This document shows, piece by piece, positions 17,479 to 26,491 of a stretch of 64,000 nucleotides of DNA. The stretch is from assembly GCF_019704555.1 (NCBI RefSeq), contig NZ_AP024745.1, positions 165,001 through 229,000 of the forward strand, given 5' to 3'. Numbering within the stretch: position 1 is the stretch's first letter; each line of letters begins with the position of its first letter. The position numbers were made by a program, and so were the translations under genes. This stretch comes from Actinoplanes sp. L3-i22 (GTDB lineage Bacteria; Actinomycetota; Actinomycetes; Mycobacteriales; Micromonosporaceae). The notes under the pieces are model-generated. The model saw only the letters and a program-made list of their open reading frames with translations, had not been told where the DNA came from and ran no database searches.

Positions 17479-18161
17479 GCACGGCAGTTCTTACTGGCAC
17501 AGGCATTACGAAGAGCTATGGGAACACGCCGGCCCTGCGCGGGGTGGACTTCACCGTCGCCGAGGGTGAGATCGTGGCGATCACCGGCCCCAGCGGCTGC
17601 GGCAAGTCCACGCTGCTGCACTGCCTGGCCGGCATCCTGCGCGCCGACGCCGGCACGATCGTCTACCGCGAGCAGGACCTCAACCTCTGGTCCGAGGCGT
17701 CCCGGTCCCGGCTGCGGCGCACCGAGTTCGGCGTGCTCTTCCAGTTCGGGCAGCTGGTGCCGGAGCTGACCGCGGCCGAGAACGTCGCGCTTCCCCTGCT
17801 TCTCGCCGGTTCGGGGCGGCGAGACGCGCGGGACGCGGCGGTCGGCTGGCTCGACCGGTTCGGCGTCGCCGACCTGGCGGACAGCCGGCCCGGCGCGATG
17901 TCCGGCGGCCAGCAGCAGCGCTGCGCGGCGGCCCGGGCCCTGGTCACCGGCCCGCGAGTGATCTTCGCGGACGAGCCGACCGGCGCGCTGGACCAGCTCA
18001 ACGGCGAGCAGGTGATGGCCGCGATGGTCCAGGCGGTGCGCGAGCAGGGCAGCTCGGTGGTGCTGGTGACGCACGAGGCGCCGATCGCGGCGTACGCGGA
18101 CCGGGAGATCGTCCTGCGGGACGGCGCTGTCGACCCGAGCGGGATCGGGATCTTCGGATGA
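17475..18161 (+). CDS. ABC transporter ATP-binding protein (MacB/LolD type)
   Basis: This 228-residue ATPase has Walker A GPSGCGKSTLL, Q-loop FQFGQLVPELTAAENV, signature MSGGQQQRCAAARAL (Met in place of Leu), Walker B VIFADEPTGALD and a switch histidine in LVTHEA. It pairs with the FtsX-like permease gene that follows (ATGA overlap). Together they would form an efflux or membrane-stress exporter of the MacB superfamily under PadR control, probably for an antibiotic or peptide. The substrate cannot be read from the sequence. Confidence 0.93.
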   Translation: MSTAVLTGTGITKSYGNTPALRGVDFTVAEGEIVAITGPSGCGKSTLLHCLAGILRADAGTIVYREQDLNLWSEASRSRLRRTEFGVLFQFGQLVPELTAAENVALPLLLAGSGRRDARDAAVGWLDRFGVADLADSRPGAMSGGQQQRCAAARALVTGPRVIFADEPTGALDQLNGEQVMAAMVQAVREQGSSVVLVTHEAPIAAYADREIVLRDGAVDPSGIGIFG

Positions 18162-19717
18162 GGCCGGGCACGCTGATCCGGCTCAGTCTGGCCGGCAACC
18201 GGACCGATCGGCTGCGGACCGTGCTGACCGCCGGCAGCGGGATGCTCGCGGCGCTGGCGCTGCTCTCGGCGGCGACCGTCGCGGCGATCCACGGCGGGTA
18301 CTGGATGCGGGACCCGGCCGGCGGGCTGGAAGCCGGTGAGATCCTGGCGCCCGGCTCCGGGCAGTACGCGAGTCCGCTGCTCGTCGAGGCCGGGCTGCGG
18401 CCCGGGGTGATCTTCGCGCTGGCCGTGCTGGCGCTGCCGGTGCTCGCGCTCGCCGGGCAGTGCATCCGGCTCGGGGCGCCGGCCCGGGACCGGCGGCTGG
18501 CGGCGCTCCGGCTGGCCGGGGCCACGCCGGGTCAGACCGTGGTGATCGCCGGGGCGGAGACCGCGGCGGCCAGCCTGCTCGGATCGGTGATCGGGTTCGG
18601 TCTGTACCTGGTGCTGCGCGTGGCGCTCGAACGACGGAACGCGGGCGGGAAACTTCTGCTGCCTACCGACGTACTGCCGAATCCGTTGATCTTGATCTTG
18701 GCTCTTTTGCTGGTCCCGGCCCTGTCCGGGCTGATCGGGCTGCTGCTGATGCGCCGGGTGGTGGTCACGCCGCTCGGCGTCGTGCGACGGCTCCGCGAAC
18801 GCGGGCCGCGACCCTGGCCCGGTGTGCTGATCGTGATCGGACTCGTGCTCTTCGCGCCGAAGACGCTGGACCTGGTGCCGCGCCACTGGCGGCCACTGGA
18901 GTGGACGTCGCTCGCGCTGATGGGCTTCGGCGTGCTGTTCGTGATGGTCGGAGTGGTCGCCGGCACCGGTTGGATCTCCTACACCACAGGGCAACTGCTG
19001 CGACGGTACGGACGTGGCGCGGTGACCCTGCTGGCCGGCGCCCGGCTGATGGCCGACCCGTGGAACGGCAGCCGCACGCTCGGGGCGATGCTCGCGGCAG
19101 TGGTGTTCGGGGCCGGCGCGCTCGGGTTCCGGGCCGATCTCGGCGGCGAGTTCGACGCCCAGGCGCGGTTCAACGCGCTCGTCGACCCGCTGGGCAGCAG
19201 TTACGGGCCGCCGGAGGACCCGGAGTTCTACTACGGGGCGGTCCGGCTGGTGATGGCGGCGGTGACGATCGCCCTGCTCATCGCGGCGGCCGGGGTGCTG
19301 GTCACCTTTGTCGAAGGGATTGTCGCGCGGCGCCGCACCTACGCCGCGATGACGGCCGGCGGCGTGCCCCGCCGTCAGCTCGGGGCGATGCTGTTCTGGG
19401 TGACCTTCGCACCGCTCGTGCCGGCCGTGCTGCTGGCGCTGCTGTCCGGCGGCGCGCTGATGCGGACCGTGCGGACCTCGGTGCGGGTGGGCGGGGGCGA
19501 TCCCTACCAGGTGTGCGTCGATCCGAACGCGCCGGACTACGCGGCCTGCGCCAAGCGGACGATCGTGGATCCGCTGGTGACATGGCAGATCCCGGTGCCG
19601 GTCGGGTCGCTGGCGCTGCTCGGCGGGGGTGCGCTGCTGGCGATGCTGCTGGTGGTCGGGGTCGGGATGATGGTGCTGCGGTCAAGCACCGACCTGGAAG
19701 AGCTCCGCGCCGGCTGA
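18158..19717 (+). CDS. FtsX-like ABC transporter permease
   Basis: This 519-residue integral membrane protein has about eight to ten hydrophobic segments, with the FtsX-type permease domain most evident around residues 85-180 and 365-510. A large loop between helices includes two Cys (VCVDPNAPDYAACAKR, about residues 451-466) that may form an extracytoplasmic disulfide. The final LRSSTDLEELRAG tail resembles single-gene duplicated permeases of bacteriocin or antibiotic exporters. It is the last gene of the PadR operon. Confidence 0.88.
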   Translation: MRPGTLIRLSLAGNRTDRLRTVLTAGSGMLAALALLSAATVAAIHGGYWMRDPAGGLEAGEILAPGSGQYASPLLVEAGLRPGVIFALAVLALPVLALAGQCIRLGAPARDRRLAALRLAGATPGQTVVIAGAETAAASLLGSVIGFGLYLVLRVALERRNAGGKLLLPTDVLPNPLILILALLLVPALSGLIGLLLMRRVVVTPLGVVRRLRERGPRPWPGVLIVIGLVLFAPKTLDLVPRHWRPLEWTSLALMGFGVLFVMVGVVAGTGWISYTTGQLLRRYGRGAVTLLAGARLMADPWNGSRTLGAMLAAVVFGAGALGFRADLGGEFDAQARFNALVDPLGSSYGPPEDPEFYYGAVRLVMAAVTIALLIAAAGVLVTFVEGIVARRRTYAAMTAGGVPRRQLGAMLFWVTFAPLVPAVLLALLSGGALMRTVRTSVRVGGGDPYQVCVDPNAPDYAACAKRTIVDPLVTWQIPVPVGSLALLGGGALLAMLLVVGVGMMVLRSSTDLEELRAG

Positions 19718-19844
19718 CCCGGTCACAGCGCCGGGATCGACGCGGGTGAGATCCTCCACGCCGCGACGACAACGGATGACCCGGGTGGATGAAACGCGGC
19801 GAATAGGTCGGAAAACGGGTTGATGCCGTAGTTACCGTGCGTAA

Positions 19845-21005
19845 ATGACTACAGACTCTCTGGTAGGTGGCCGTCGGCGACGCGTCGGCCGGGCCGTTGC
19901 CGTGGCCGTGATCGGGCTGCTCGGACTCGCCGCCACCACCGCAGCGGGCACCGGCACCCGACCCACCCCAGAGCTCGTCGCGCAGCAGAAGGTCGTGCCC
20001 GGCGCGGCCGGGATCATCGCCGTCCGCCCGGACGGGAAGGTGTTCGCGACCGTCAGCCACGGCTCGGTCCGCCAGTGGAGCGTCACCACCGCCCGGCCGG
20101 CCGGCCCGGTGCTGGCCAGCCGCATCGGCCCGATCCGTTCCGTCGAGTACAGCCCGGACGGCACCCTGCTGGCGGTGGCCGACGGCCGTGAGGTGTCGCT
20201 GTGGGACGCCGCCGCCGGGACGCGGTCCGGATCGCCGCTGGCCGGCCACGTCGGCCCGGTGCGCTCGGTGACCTTCAGCCCGAACGGAAAGCTGGTGGCC
20301 AGCGCCGGCGCCGACGGCACCGTCCGGCTGTGGAGTGCGGCCACCGGGGACCCGGTGCGTGTGTTGACCGGGCACGTCGGGTCGGTCGGCAAGGTCGTGT
20401 TCAGCCCGGACGGCGAGACCCTCGCGACCGCCGGCGCCGACGACACCGTGCGGTTGTGGCGGACCGCCACCGGCCGGCCGATCGGGGAGCCGCTGGCCGC
20501 CCGCTCCGGCCCGGTCTACGCGGTGAGCTTCACCCCGCGCGGCGATCTCCTCGGCACCTCGGACAGCGGCAACGTGGTGCGGCTCTGGGACGCGGCCACC
20601 GCCGCCCCCTCCGGCCAGCCGATCACCGGCAACGTCGGCCCGGTCTTCGCGCTCACCTTCAGCCCGGACGGCACGCTGCTGGCCACCTCGTCCGGCGGCG
20701 ACAACACGGTCCGGCTGTGGAACACCGCGACCGGCCGCCCGGCGACCGCGCCGCTCACCGGCCACACCGGGCCGGTCCGCGCGATGCGGTTCAGCCCGAA
20801 CGGAAAACTGCTGGCCACCGGCAGTGACGACGAGACGGTACGACTGTGGGACACCGCCACCGGAAGCCCGGTGGGCCGGCCGCTGACCGGGCACACCAAG
20901 CCGGTCTGGGCGCTGCGTTTCGCCCTGGGCGGCACCCGGTTGATCACGGCCGGCGGGGACAGCCGGGTCCGGCTGTGGCGGGTCAACGGCCGGACCGACG
21001 ACTGA
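19845..21005 (+). CDS. membrane-anchored WD40-repeat protein
   Basis: The 386-residue protein has a basic N-terminus, one hydrophobic segment (about 14-34, VAVAVIGLLGLAATTAAG) acting as signal or anchor, and then about seven to eight WD40 repeats. Typical repeat cores are VRSVTFSPNGKLVASAGADGTVRLW and RAMRFSPNGKLLATGSDDETVRLWD. The repeats should fold into one beta-propeller outside the membrane and serve as a binding platform. Actinomycete WD40 propellers are often fused to kinases, but no kinase domain is present here. It is monocistronic and ends before a strong hairpin. Confidence 0.85.
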   Translation: MTTDSLVGGRRRRVGRAVAVAVIGLLGLAATTAAGTGTRPTPELVAQQKVVPGAAGIIAVRPDGKVFATVSHGSVRQWSVTTARPAGPVLASRIGPIRSVEYSPDGTLLAVADGREVSLWDAAAGTRSGSPLAGHVGPVRSVTFSPNGKLVASAGADGTVRLWSAATGDPVRVLTGHVGSVGKVVFSPDGETLATAGADDTVRLWRTATGRPIGEPLAARSGPVYAVSFTPRGDLLGTSDSGNVVRLWDAATAAPSGQPITGNVGPVFALTFSPDGTLLATSSGGDNTVRLWNTATGRPATAPLTGHTGPVRAMRFSPNGKLLATGSDDETVRLWDTATGSPVGRPLTGHTKPVWALRFALGGTRLITAGGDSRVRLWRVNGRTDD

Positions 21006-21019
21006 CCCGACATGCGTAG

Positions 21020-21053
21020 AAGCCGCCCCGCATCAACCGATGCGGGGCGGCTT
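21020..21053. terminator. bidirectional terminator
   Basis: A perfect 14-base stem, aagccgccccgcat at 21020-21033 with atgcggggcggctt at 21040-21053, sits between the convergent WD40 and CPBP genes, with a loop of six bases. Confidence 0.85.
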
Positions 21054-21066
21054 CGTGGTTCCGGGC

Positions 21067-21924
21067 TCAGCGCCAGTTGCCCTGCTTGCGGGCCTTGCGG
21101 ACCAGGAGGTAGGCGGCGATCCCGCCGACCAGGACGGCCCAGATGCTGGCCTCCGGGCCGAAGGCGCCGCCGCTGAAGATGTCCAGGCCGTGCGGGGTCC
21201 CGGTGAACAGGCCGCCGACGGTCGTGTCGGATCCGGAGACCGTCGCGCCGAAGATGCCCGACTCGGCGAAGTTCCAGCCCAGGTGGATGCCGATCGGCAG
21301 CCACAGGCTGCGGGTGGCGGCGTAGGCGGCGCCGGCCAGCAGGCCGCCCTCGATCGCGATGGCCACCGCGCCCCAGATGGTGGCGGCCGGGTTGAGCAGG
21401 TGCAGGCCGCCGAAGACGACCCCGGAGGTGATCAGGGCGACCAGGCTGCCCCAGCGCTCCTCGACGATGCGGAACAGCACGCCGCGGAACAGCAGTTCCT
21501 CGATGGTGGCGACGCCGAGCATCATGCCGAACGTCCCGACCATGTGCCAGAACGAGCCGCCGCCGTGCAGCCGGTAGGCGTTGGTCATGAACATCAGGGC
21601 CAGCGTGGCGCAGAACAGCCCGACGCCGATCAGGGTGCCGCGGATCAGTTGGGGGCGCAGCGTGGTCCGGCTGATCTCGGGGGTGCGGCGTTCTTCCAAC
21701 CAGGAAACCAATTTGGCGTACGCGAAGAGGGCCGCCCCCATCGTGGCCACGCCCGCCAGGATGCCGGTCACCGGGTTCCGCGCGGCCGTCGTCAGCAGCG
21801 GGGTGAAGATCGCCTCGAAGGCCACGAAGACGACGAGCAGGAATGCCAGCCGGGCGCCGAGCGGACGCAGCCAGCGCGGCGGTCCGGACCGGGTGGGTAC
21901 TGCCGCAGCGGTCTCGTTGCTCAT
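21067..21924 (-). CDS. CPBP-family intramembrane glutamic endopeptidase
   Basis: This 285-residue membrane protein has about eight hydrophobic segments and the CPBP (Rce1/Abi) signature. The motifs are EELLFRG (Glu142, Glu143, Arg147), a histidine in FGGLH (His175) and a third motif HLGWNF. These residues form the active site inside the membrane. Family members process lipid-modified or membrane peptides, some in bacteriocin immunity. The substrate here is unknown. AGGAGGACACG lies upstream of the ATG. The gene stands alone. Confidence 0.9.
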   Translation of the reverse strand: MSNETAAAVPTRSGPPRWLRPLGARLAFLLVVFVAFEAIFTPLLTTAARNPVTGILAGVATMGAALFAYAKLVSWLEERRTPEISRTTLRPQLIRGTLIGVGLFCATLALMFMTNAYRLHGGGSFWHMVGTFGMMLGVATIEELLFRGVLFRIVEERWGSLVALITSGVVFGGLHLLNPAATIWGAVAIAIEGGLLAGAAYAATRSLWLPIGIHLGWNFAESGIFGATVSGSDTTVGGLFTGTPHGLDIFSGGAFGPEASIWAVLVGGIAAYLLVRKARKQGNWR

Positions 21925-22065
21925 CGTGTCCTCCTCTGTGAGCTGCGGGAACGTCCCGCGCCGACAGAAAGAACACTAGGGAGATCGACAGTTTTGATAG
22001 TCACCCTCGGGTGGGCAATCCGGGTCCCCCGCGCGGGGGACCCGGACGACTGCCGAGGTCGCGGA

Positions 22066-24144
22066 TCAGGCCGCGCCCGCCGTGTCCAGGATCCAGGCCA
22101 GGACGAAGGCCTCTTCCTTCCACGAGTCGTAACGGCCGCTCGGGCCGGCGTGCCCGGCGCCCATCTCGGTCTTCAGGAGGAACTGACCCTCCGGGACCAC
22201 GGCGCGCAGCCGGGCGATCCACTTGGCCGGCTCGTGGTAGAGCACGCGGGTGTCGTTGAGGCTGGTCACCGCGAGAATCTTCGAGTACGGCAGCTTCGCG
22301 ACGTTCTCGTACGGGCTGTACGACTTCATGTACGCGTAGACCTCCGCCGACTCCAGCGGGTTGCCCCACTCCTCCCACTCGGTGACGGTGAGCGGCAGGG
22401 ACGGGTCGAGGATCGAGGTCAGCGGGTCGACGAACGGGACCTCGGCGACGATGCCGGCGAACGACTCCGGCGCCAGGTTCGCGACCGCGCCCATCAGCAG
22501 GCCACCGGCCGAACCGCCGCGGGCGACCAGGCGGTCGGCGCTGGTCCAGCGGTTGCGGATGAGGGCCTCGGCGGCCGCGACGAAGTCGGTGAAGGTGTTC
22601 TTCTTGGCCAGCATCTTGCCGTCCTCGTACCACCGCCGGCCCATCTCGCCGCCGCCGCGGATGTGCGCGATCGCGAAGACCACACCCCGGTCGAGGAGCG
22701 AGAGACGGGCGATCGAGAAGTACGGGTCGATGCTGTGCTCGTACGACCCGTAGCCGTAGAGCACCGCCGGCGCCGAACCGTCCCGCACGACGCCCTTGCG
22801 CACCACGATCGACACCGGGATGCGGGTGCCGTCCGCGGCCGGCGCCCACTCGCGGAACTGCTCGTAGTCCGCCGGGTCGTAACCGCCCAGCACCGGCTTG
22901 CGCTTGCGCAGCGTCATCGTGCGGGTGACCAGGTCGACGTCGTAGACCGAGTCCGGGACGACCAGGGACGTGTAGGTGATCCGGACCGCGGCGGTGTCGT
23001 ACTCCGGGTTGCCGCTGAGGCCGACGCTGTAGAGCGGCTCGGGGAACTCCATGTCGTACGCGTCGGTGCTGCCGTCGCACATCACCCGCAGGCCGGTCAG
23101 GCCGTCGGTGCGCAGCGAGATCACGATGTGCCGGGCGAACGCGTCGACCGACTCGAGCCGGGTGCCGGGCTGGTGCGCGACCAGCTCGACCCAGTCGCCC
23201 GGGGCGTCGACCGAGGTGTAGGCGAGCGCGAAGTCCTCGGCGTCCCGGTTGTGCAGGATCAGGAACCGGTGACCGTGGTGCTCGATCTGGTACTCCACAC
23301 CCTGGCGGCGCTCGGCGATCAGCACGGGATCGCTGGTCGGGGCGTCGGCGGGGATGACCCGTACCTCGGAAGTGATCTTGCTCTGGGCGTCGATCACGAT
23401 GAACTTCTCGCTGCGGGTGAGGTCGACACCGACCCAGAAACGCTCGTCGGCCTCGTGGTAGACGACCGCGTCCTCACGGGCGGGCTCGCCGACCACGTGC
23501 CGGTGCACCCGGTCGGGGCGCCAGGCCTCGTCGACCGTGATGTAGAAGAGCACGCTGCCGTCGGCCGACCAGGCGCTGCCGTAGAACGTGTCCGGCACCT
23601 CGTCGATCAGCACCTCACCGGTGCGCAAGTCCTTGATCCGCAGGGTGAAGCGCTCGTCGCCCTCGAAGTCGGTCGAGTAGGCCAGCCAGTTCCCGTCCGG
23701 GCTGACGTCGAACGTGCCGAGCGCGAAGAAATCCTTCCCCTCGGCCAGCACGTTGCCGTCGAGCAGCACCTCCTCGCCGGGGCGCTCGTCGCCCATCGGC
23801 GGGTCGGCCTCGCCCGGGCGGACCGGGACCCGGCACTGGATGCCGTACTGCTGGCCCTCCTGGGTGCGGGTGTAATACCAGAACCCGCCCTTGCGGCTGG
23901 GGACCGACAGGTCGGTCTCCTGGGTGCGGCCCTTGATCTCCTGGAACAATTTTTCGCGTAGGTCGGCGAGGTGCGCGGTGGCCGTATCGGTCCACGCGTT
24001 CTCCGCCTCCAGGTAGGCGATCGTCGCCGGATCCTCTTTGTTCATGAGCCAGGCGTATTCATCGGTGACGGTGTCGCCGTGATGAGTGCGCTCGGAGGGG
24101 TCCTGGCGGGCCGCCGGTGGGCCGGCGGGCGATTCGGTCGTCAC
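22066..24144 (-). CDS. ptrB: oligopeptidase B / prolyl-oligopeptidase family serine peptidase
   Basis: The 692-residue enzyme has an N-terminal seven-bladed propeller (about 75-410) gating a C-terminal alpha/beta-hydrolase domain. The nucleophile is Ser545 in ARGGSAGG, the aspartate lies in SLNDTRV, and the histidine lies in MGAGHAGPSGR near the C-terminus. The motif HHGDTVTDEYAWLMNKEDP near the start and the length match oligopeptidase B, which cleaves short peptides after Arg or Lys in the cytoplasm. The GTG at 24142-24144 is my choice; another GTG lies three codons upstream. Longer frames run into the antisense of the divergent oxidoreductase gene. Confidence 0.9.
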   Translation of the reverse strand: MTTESPAGPPAARQDPSERTHHGDTVTDEYAWLMNKEDPATIAYLEAENAWTDTATAHLADLREKLFQEIKGRTQETDLSVPSRKGGFWYYTRTQEGQQYGIQCRVPVRPGEADPPMGDERPGEEVLLDGNVLAEGKDFFALGTFDVSPDGNWLAYSTDFEGDERFTLRIKDLRTGEVLIDEVPDTFYGSAWSADGSVLFYITVDEAWRPDRVHRHVVGEPAREDAVVYHEADERFWVGVDLTRSEKFIVIDAQSKITSEVRVIPADAPTSDPVLIAERRQGVEYQIEHHGHRFLILHNRDAEDFALAYTSVDAPGDWVELVAHQPGTRLESVDAFARHIVISLRTDGLTGLRVMCDGSTDAYDMEFPEPLYSVGLSGNPEYDTAAVRITYTSLVVPDSVYDVDLVTRTMTLRKRKPVLGGYDPADYEQFREWAPAADGTRIPVSIVVRKGVVRDGSAPAVLYGYGSYEHSIDPYFSIARLSLLDRGVVFAIAHIRGGGEMGRRWYEDGKMLAKKNTFTDFVAAAEALIRNRWTSADRLVARGGSAGGLLMGAVANLAPESFAGIVAEVPFVDPLTSILDPSLPLTVTEWEEWGNPLESAEVYAYMKSYSPYENVAKLPYSKILAVTSLNDTRVLYHEPAKWIARLRAVVPEGQFLLKTEMGAGHAGPSGRYDSWKEEAFVLAWILDTAGAA

Positions 24145-24207
24145 CGGAACCACGTTACCGGTGGACCGGTGCCGGATGAGTTTGTTACTCCGCTGGACCT
24201 CGCCCAT

Positions 24208-24224
24208 TCGAACATGTGTACGAT
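24208..24224 (+). promoter_or_regulatory. near-consensus LexA box overlapping a -10
   Basis: TCGAACATGTGTACGA (24208-24223) matches the actinobacterial LexA consensus TCGAAC-N4-GTTCGA with one mismatch, in the second half-site. It overlaps TACGAT (24219-24224), a plausible -10 for the oxidoreductase gene starting at 24290. The eight central bases are the same as in the perfect box at 9425-9440. Confidence 0.5.
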
Positions 24225-24289
24225 GTGCCAGAGTGGACGATCTTCCGAGTTCGCGATCTAGCGCTCCGGTCTGATGGGGAGGCTTCGGC

Positions 24290-25417
24290 GTGACGGATTC
24301 CCTTCTCGATGCGCTCGTGGACATCTGTGGTCCCGGCTTCGCGCGGCAGGCGCGGTCGGTGGACCAGGTGGTCGGGCAGCGCGCCGGCTTCGTGGCGGTG
24401 CCGGCCACCGGGCCGGCCGCCGCGGCTGCGCTGCGACTCGCGGCGGAGGGCGGGCTCAGCGTCCGGGCGCGCGGTTCCGGCAGCAAAATCAGCTGGGGTA
24501 CGCCCCCGGCCGGGCTGGACATCATCGTCGACACCGGCCGCCTCAACGGCATGTGGCACCACCAGGGCGCCAGCGCGACGGTGGCGGCCGGCACGCCGGT
24601 CAACGCCGTCCAGGCCGCGCTGGCGCTGCAGGGTAAGCGGCTGGCGGTGGATCCGCCGTCACCCGGCGCCACGGTCGGCGGGATGCTCGCGGTCAACGAG
24701 GCCGGCCCGCTCGCCCACCGGTTCGGCAGCCCGGCGGCCCAGACCGAGCGCGTGACGTACGCGGCGGCGGCCGGCACCGAGCTGGAGACCGACGGTGAGG
24801 ACGGCCGCCCCGGGATCGCCGAGATCGACGGCGTGATCACCTCAGCGGTGCTGCGGGTCCATCCGCTGCCGTCGGCGCGCCGCTGGGTGGGCCGCTCGGT
24901 GCGGACCCCGGCCGGGGTCGCCGAGCTGGTCGAGCAGGCGGTGGCGCAGAGCCTCGAGCCGAGCGCGATCGAGGTGGACCTGCCGGGCGCGGCCGAGGGC
25001 ACGGTGGCCGTGCTGCTGGAGGGCGACGCCGACGCGGTGGACGCCCGCTCGGCGAAGCTGGCTCAGGTCTGGGGCCCGGAAACCGTCCAGGTCGAGCAGG
25101 GTCCGCCCTGGTGGGGGCGGTATCCATTTCGCTCCGGGGACATCGCGGTGCGCATTTCGGTTCAGCCGGAGGGGTTGCAGGCGGTCACCTACGCGCTGCG
25201 GGATCTGTGCGGCGCGCCGGTGCCGTTGCGCGGGTCGGCCGGGCTGGGCACGGTCCACGCGGTCCTGCCGGCCGGGCTCCCGGCCCGCCGGGTGACCGAC
25301 ATCGTCGACGGGGTGGAGCAGGTGCTGCTGGCCCGCGGCGGCCGGGTCGTGGTGGTGTCGGCGCCGCCCGCGCTGGCCGCCGAGATCGAGATGGCCGAGC
25401 CTCGGGACCTGTTCTAG
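24290..25417 (+). CDS. FAD-binding oxidoreductase (GlcE-like)
   Basis: The 375-residue protein has the FAD-binding PCMH fold of the glycolate oxidase/VAO family (about 30-185). The segments FVAVPATGPAAAAALRLA, RARGSGSKISWG and VDPPSPGATVGGMLAVNEAG contact the cofactor. The C-terminal half resembles the FAD-linked oxidase C-terminal domain. The similarity is closest to GlcE, a subunit of glycolate oxidase, but GlcD and GlcF are not nearby. GGGGAGGC precedes the GTG start. The substrate is unknown. The stop overlaps the convergent MarR gene by 4 bases. A near-LexA box lies upstream. Confidence 0.82.
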   Translation: MTDSLLDALVDICGPGFARQARSVDQVVGQRAGFVAVPATGPAAAAALRLAAEGGLSVRARGSGSKISWGTPPAGLDIIVDTGRLNGMWHHQGASATVAAGTPVNAVQAALALQGKRLAVDPPSPGATVGGMLAVNEAGPLAHRFGSPAAQTERVTYAAAAGTELETDGEDGRPGIAEIDGVITSAVLRVHPLPSARRWVGRSVRTPAGVAELVEQAVAQSLEPSAIEVDLPGAAEGTVAVLLEGDADAVDARSAKLAQVWGPETVQVEQGPPWWGRYPFRSGDIAVRISVQPEGLQAVTYALRDLCGAPVPLRGSAGLGTVHAVLPAGLPARRVTDIVDGVEQVLLARGGRVVVVSAPPALAAEIEMAEPRDLF

Positions 25418-25845
25418 TCGTCGGCCACGCGGCGCATCAACGCGGCCGCTTCCCGGAGCACCGCGCGCTCGTCGTCGCTGAACTCGGCCAGCCGCGCGTT
25501 CATCCAGGTGTGCTGGTGGGCGCGCGCGGCGATCGCGATCCGCTCGCCCTCCGGGGTGAGCTCGATCAGCATGCGGCGGCCATCGGCGGTGTCCCGGCGG
25601 CGCTGGATCAGGCCGTCCGTGGCGAGCCGGGTGATGGTCTGGCTCATCGAGCCGGCCGTGACCCGGTCCAGGTCGCTGAGCTCGGTCAGCGTGAGCGTGC
25701 CCTGCTTGTGCAGGCTGATCAGCACGGACAGCGCGGCCTCACCCAGCTCGCCCGCGGCCCGCTCGGACCGGAACCGCCGGTAGATCCGGGCGATCGCCGT
25801 CCGCAGCTCGGCACCCAGTTCGCTGACTTCCTGCTCCCCACCCAC
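25414..25845 (-). CDS. MarR-family transcriptional regulator
   Basis: This 143-residue winged-helix protein contains LTLTELSDLDRVTAGSMSQTITRLATDGLIQRRRDTADGRRMLIELT, the MarR recognition helix followed by the wing with the conserved Asp and Arg pair. MarR proteins act as dimeric repressors released by small phenolic or oxidising ligands. It is divergent from the PEBP gene across 70 AT-rich bases that contain a long dyad, the likely operator for both genes. Confidence 0.92.
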   Translation of the reverse strand: MGGEQEVSELGAELRTAIARIYRRFRSERAAGELGEAALSVLISLHKQGTLTLTELSDLDRVTAGSMSQTITRLATDGLIQRRRDTADGRRMLIELTPEGERIAIAARAHQHTWMNARLAEFSDDERAVLREAAALMRRVADD

Positions 25846-25847
25846 AG

Positions 25848-25889
25848 TTGCTGAGTATAACTAAATAGATCTACAGTATTACTAAGCAA
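25848..25889. promoter_or_regulatory. candidate MarR operator (long dyad)
   Basis: TTGCTGAGTA (25848-25857) and TACTAAGCAA (25880-25889) are inverted repeats matching at 9 of 10 positions. The palindrome TAGATCTA (25866-25873) is near the centre. The block is strikingly AT-rich against a 70% GC background and lies between the divergent MarR and PEBP genes. Confidence 0.55.
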
Positions 25890-25915
25890 ATTGCCCGCCG
25901 ATCGGAGATCGTCCC

Positions 25916-26488
25916 GTGAGCCTGCTCGTCACTCTCGTCACCCCGCTCGGCCGGATGCTGCGCAACAGGCGGCCGGACGAGGCGCTCAGCGTCCGGCACG
26001 CGCCCGAGCTGGCCGCGCCGCGCGCGATCGACCTGCGGTCGGCGGCGTTCGAGGCCGGTGGCACGATCCCCGACAAGCACTGCTCGCTGGACCTCGGGCC
26101 GAACGTCGCACCCGAGCTGACCTGGAGTGGCGTCCCGGCCGGCACCGCCCAGCTGCTGTTTGTGCTGGAGGACATCGACGTGCCGATGAAGCGGCCAGCG
26201 CTGCACACGATCGCCCTGCTCCCGGCCGGCCTGACCAGCCTGGCCGAGGGCGCGATGAAGCCGGGCAACCCGGAGGTCCGCTTCGTGCCGGGCGAACGCG
26301 GCCGGGTCGGCTACTTCGGGCCGCGGCCGCTGCCCGGTCACGGCGTGCATCGGTACGGTTTCCACCTGTACGCCCTGGACCAGGCCATTCCCGCCGCCCA
26401 GGAGCTGCCCGGGTGGCCGGCCGTCCTGGCCGCGGTGCGGGGCCACGTCCTCGCCGACGGCTTCCTGGAAGGGATCAAGGAGGGCTGA
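25916..26488 (+). CDS. YbhB/YbcL-type PEBP-fold protein
   Basis: The 190-residue protein matches the bacterial Raf-kinase-inhibitor-like (PEBP) family. It has NVAPELTWSGVPAGTAQLLFVLEDIDVP, where the usual DPD-x-P reads DIDVP, followed by HRYGFHLYAL near residues 143-152 forming the anion-binding pocket. The N-terminal 30 residues (MSLLVTLVTPLGRMLRNRR) are a short hydrophobic-basic extension. The cellular role of bacterial members is not settled. It is probably controlled by the divergent MarR regulator and is followed three bases later by a hypothetical gene. Confidence 0.85.
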   Translation: MSLLVTLVTPLGRMLRNRRPDEALSVRHAPELAAPRAIDLRSAAFEAGGTIPDKHCSLDLGPNVAPELTWSGVPAGTAQLLFVLEDIDVPMKRPALHTIALLPAGLTSLAEGAMKPGNPEVRFVPGERGRVGYFGPRPLPGHGVHRYGFHLYALDQAIPAAQELPGWPAVLAAVRGHVLADGFLEGIKEG

Positions 26489-26491
26489 CCG

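Noticed and set aside
21040..23961. A 973-codon open frame on the plus strand across the CPBP protease and oligopeptidase B genes
   Set aside because: It is antisense to two recognisable enzymes. The product is Arg/Asp/Val/Gly-rich with no motif.
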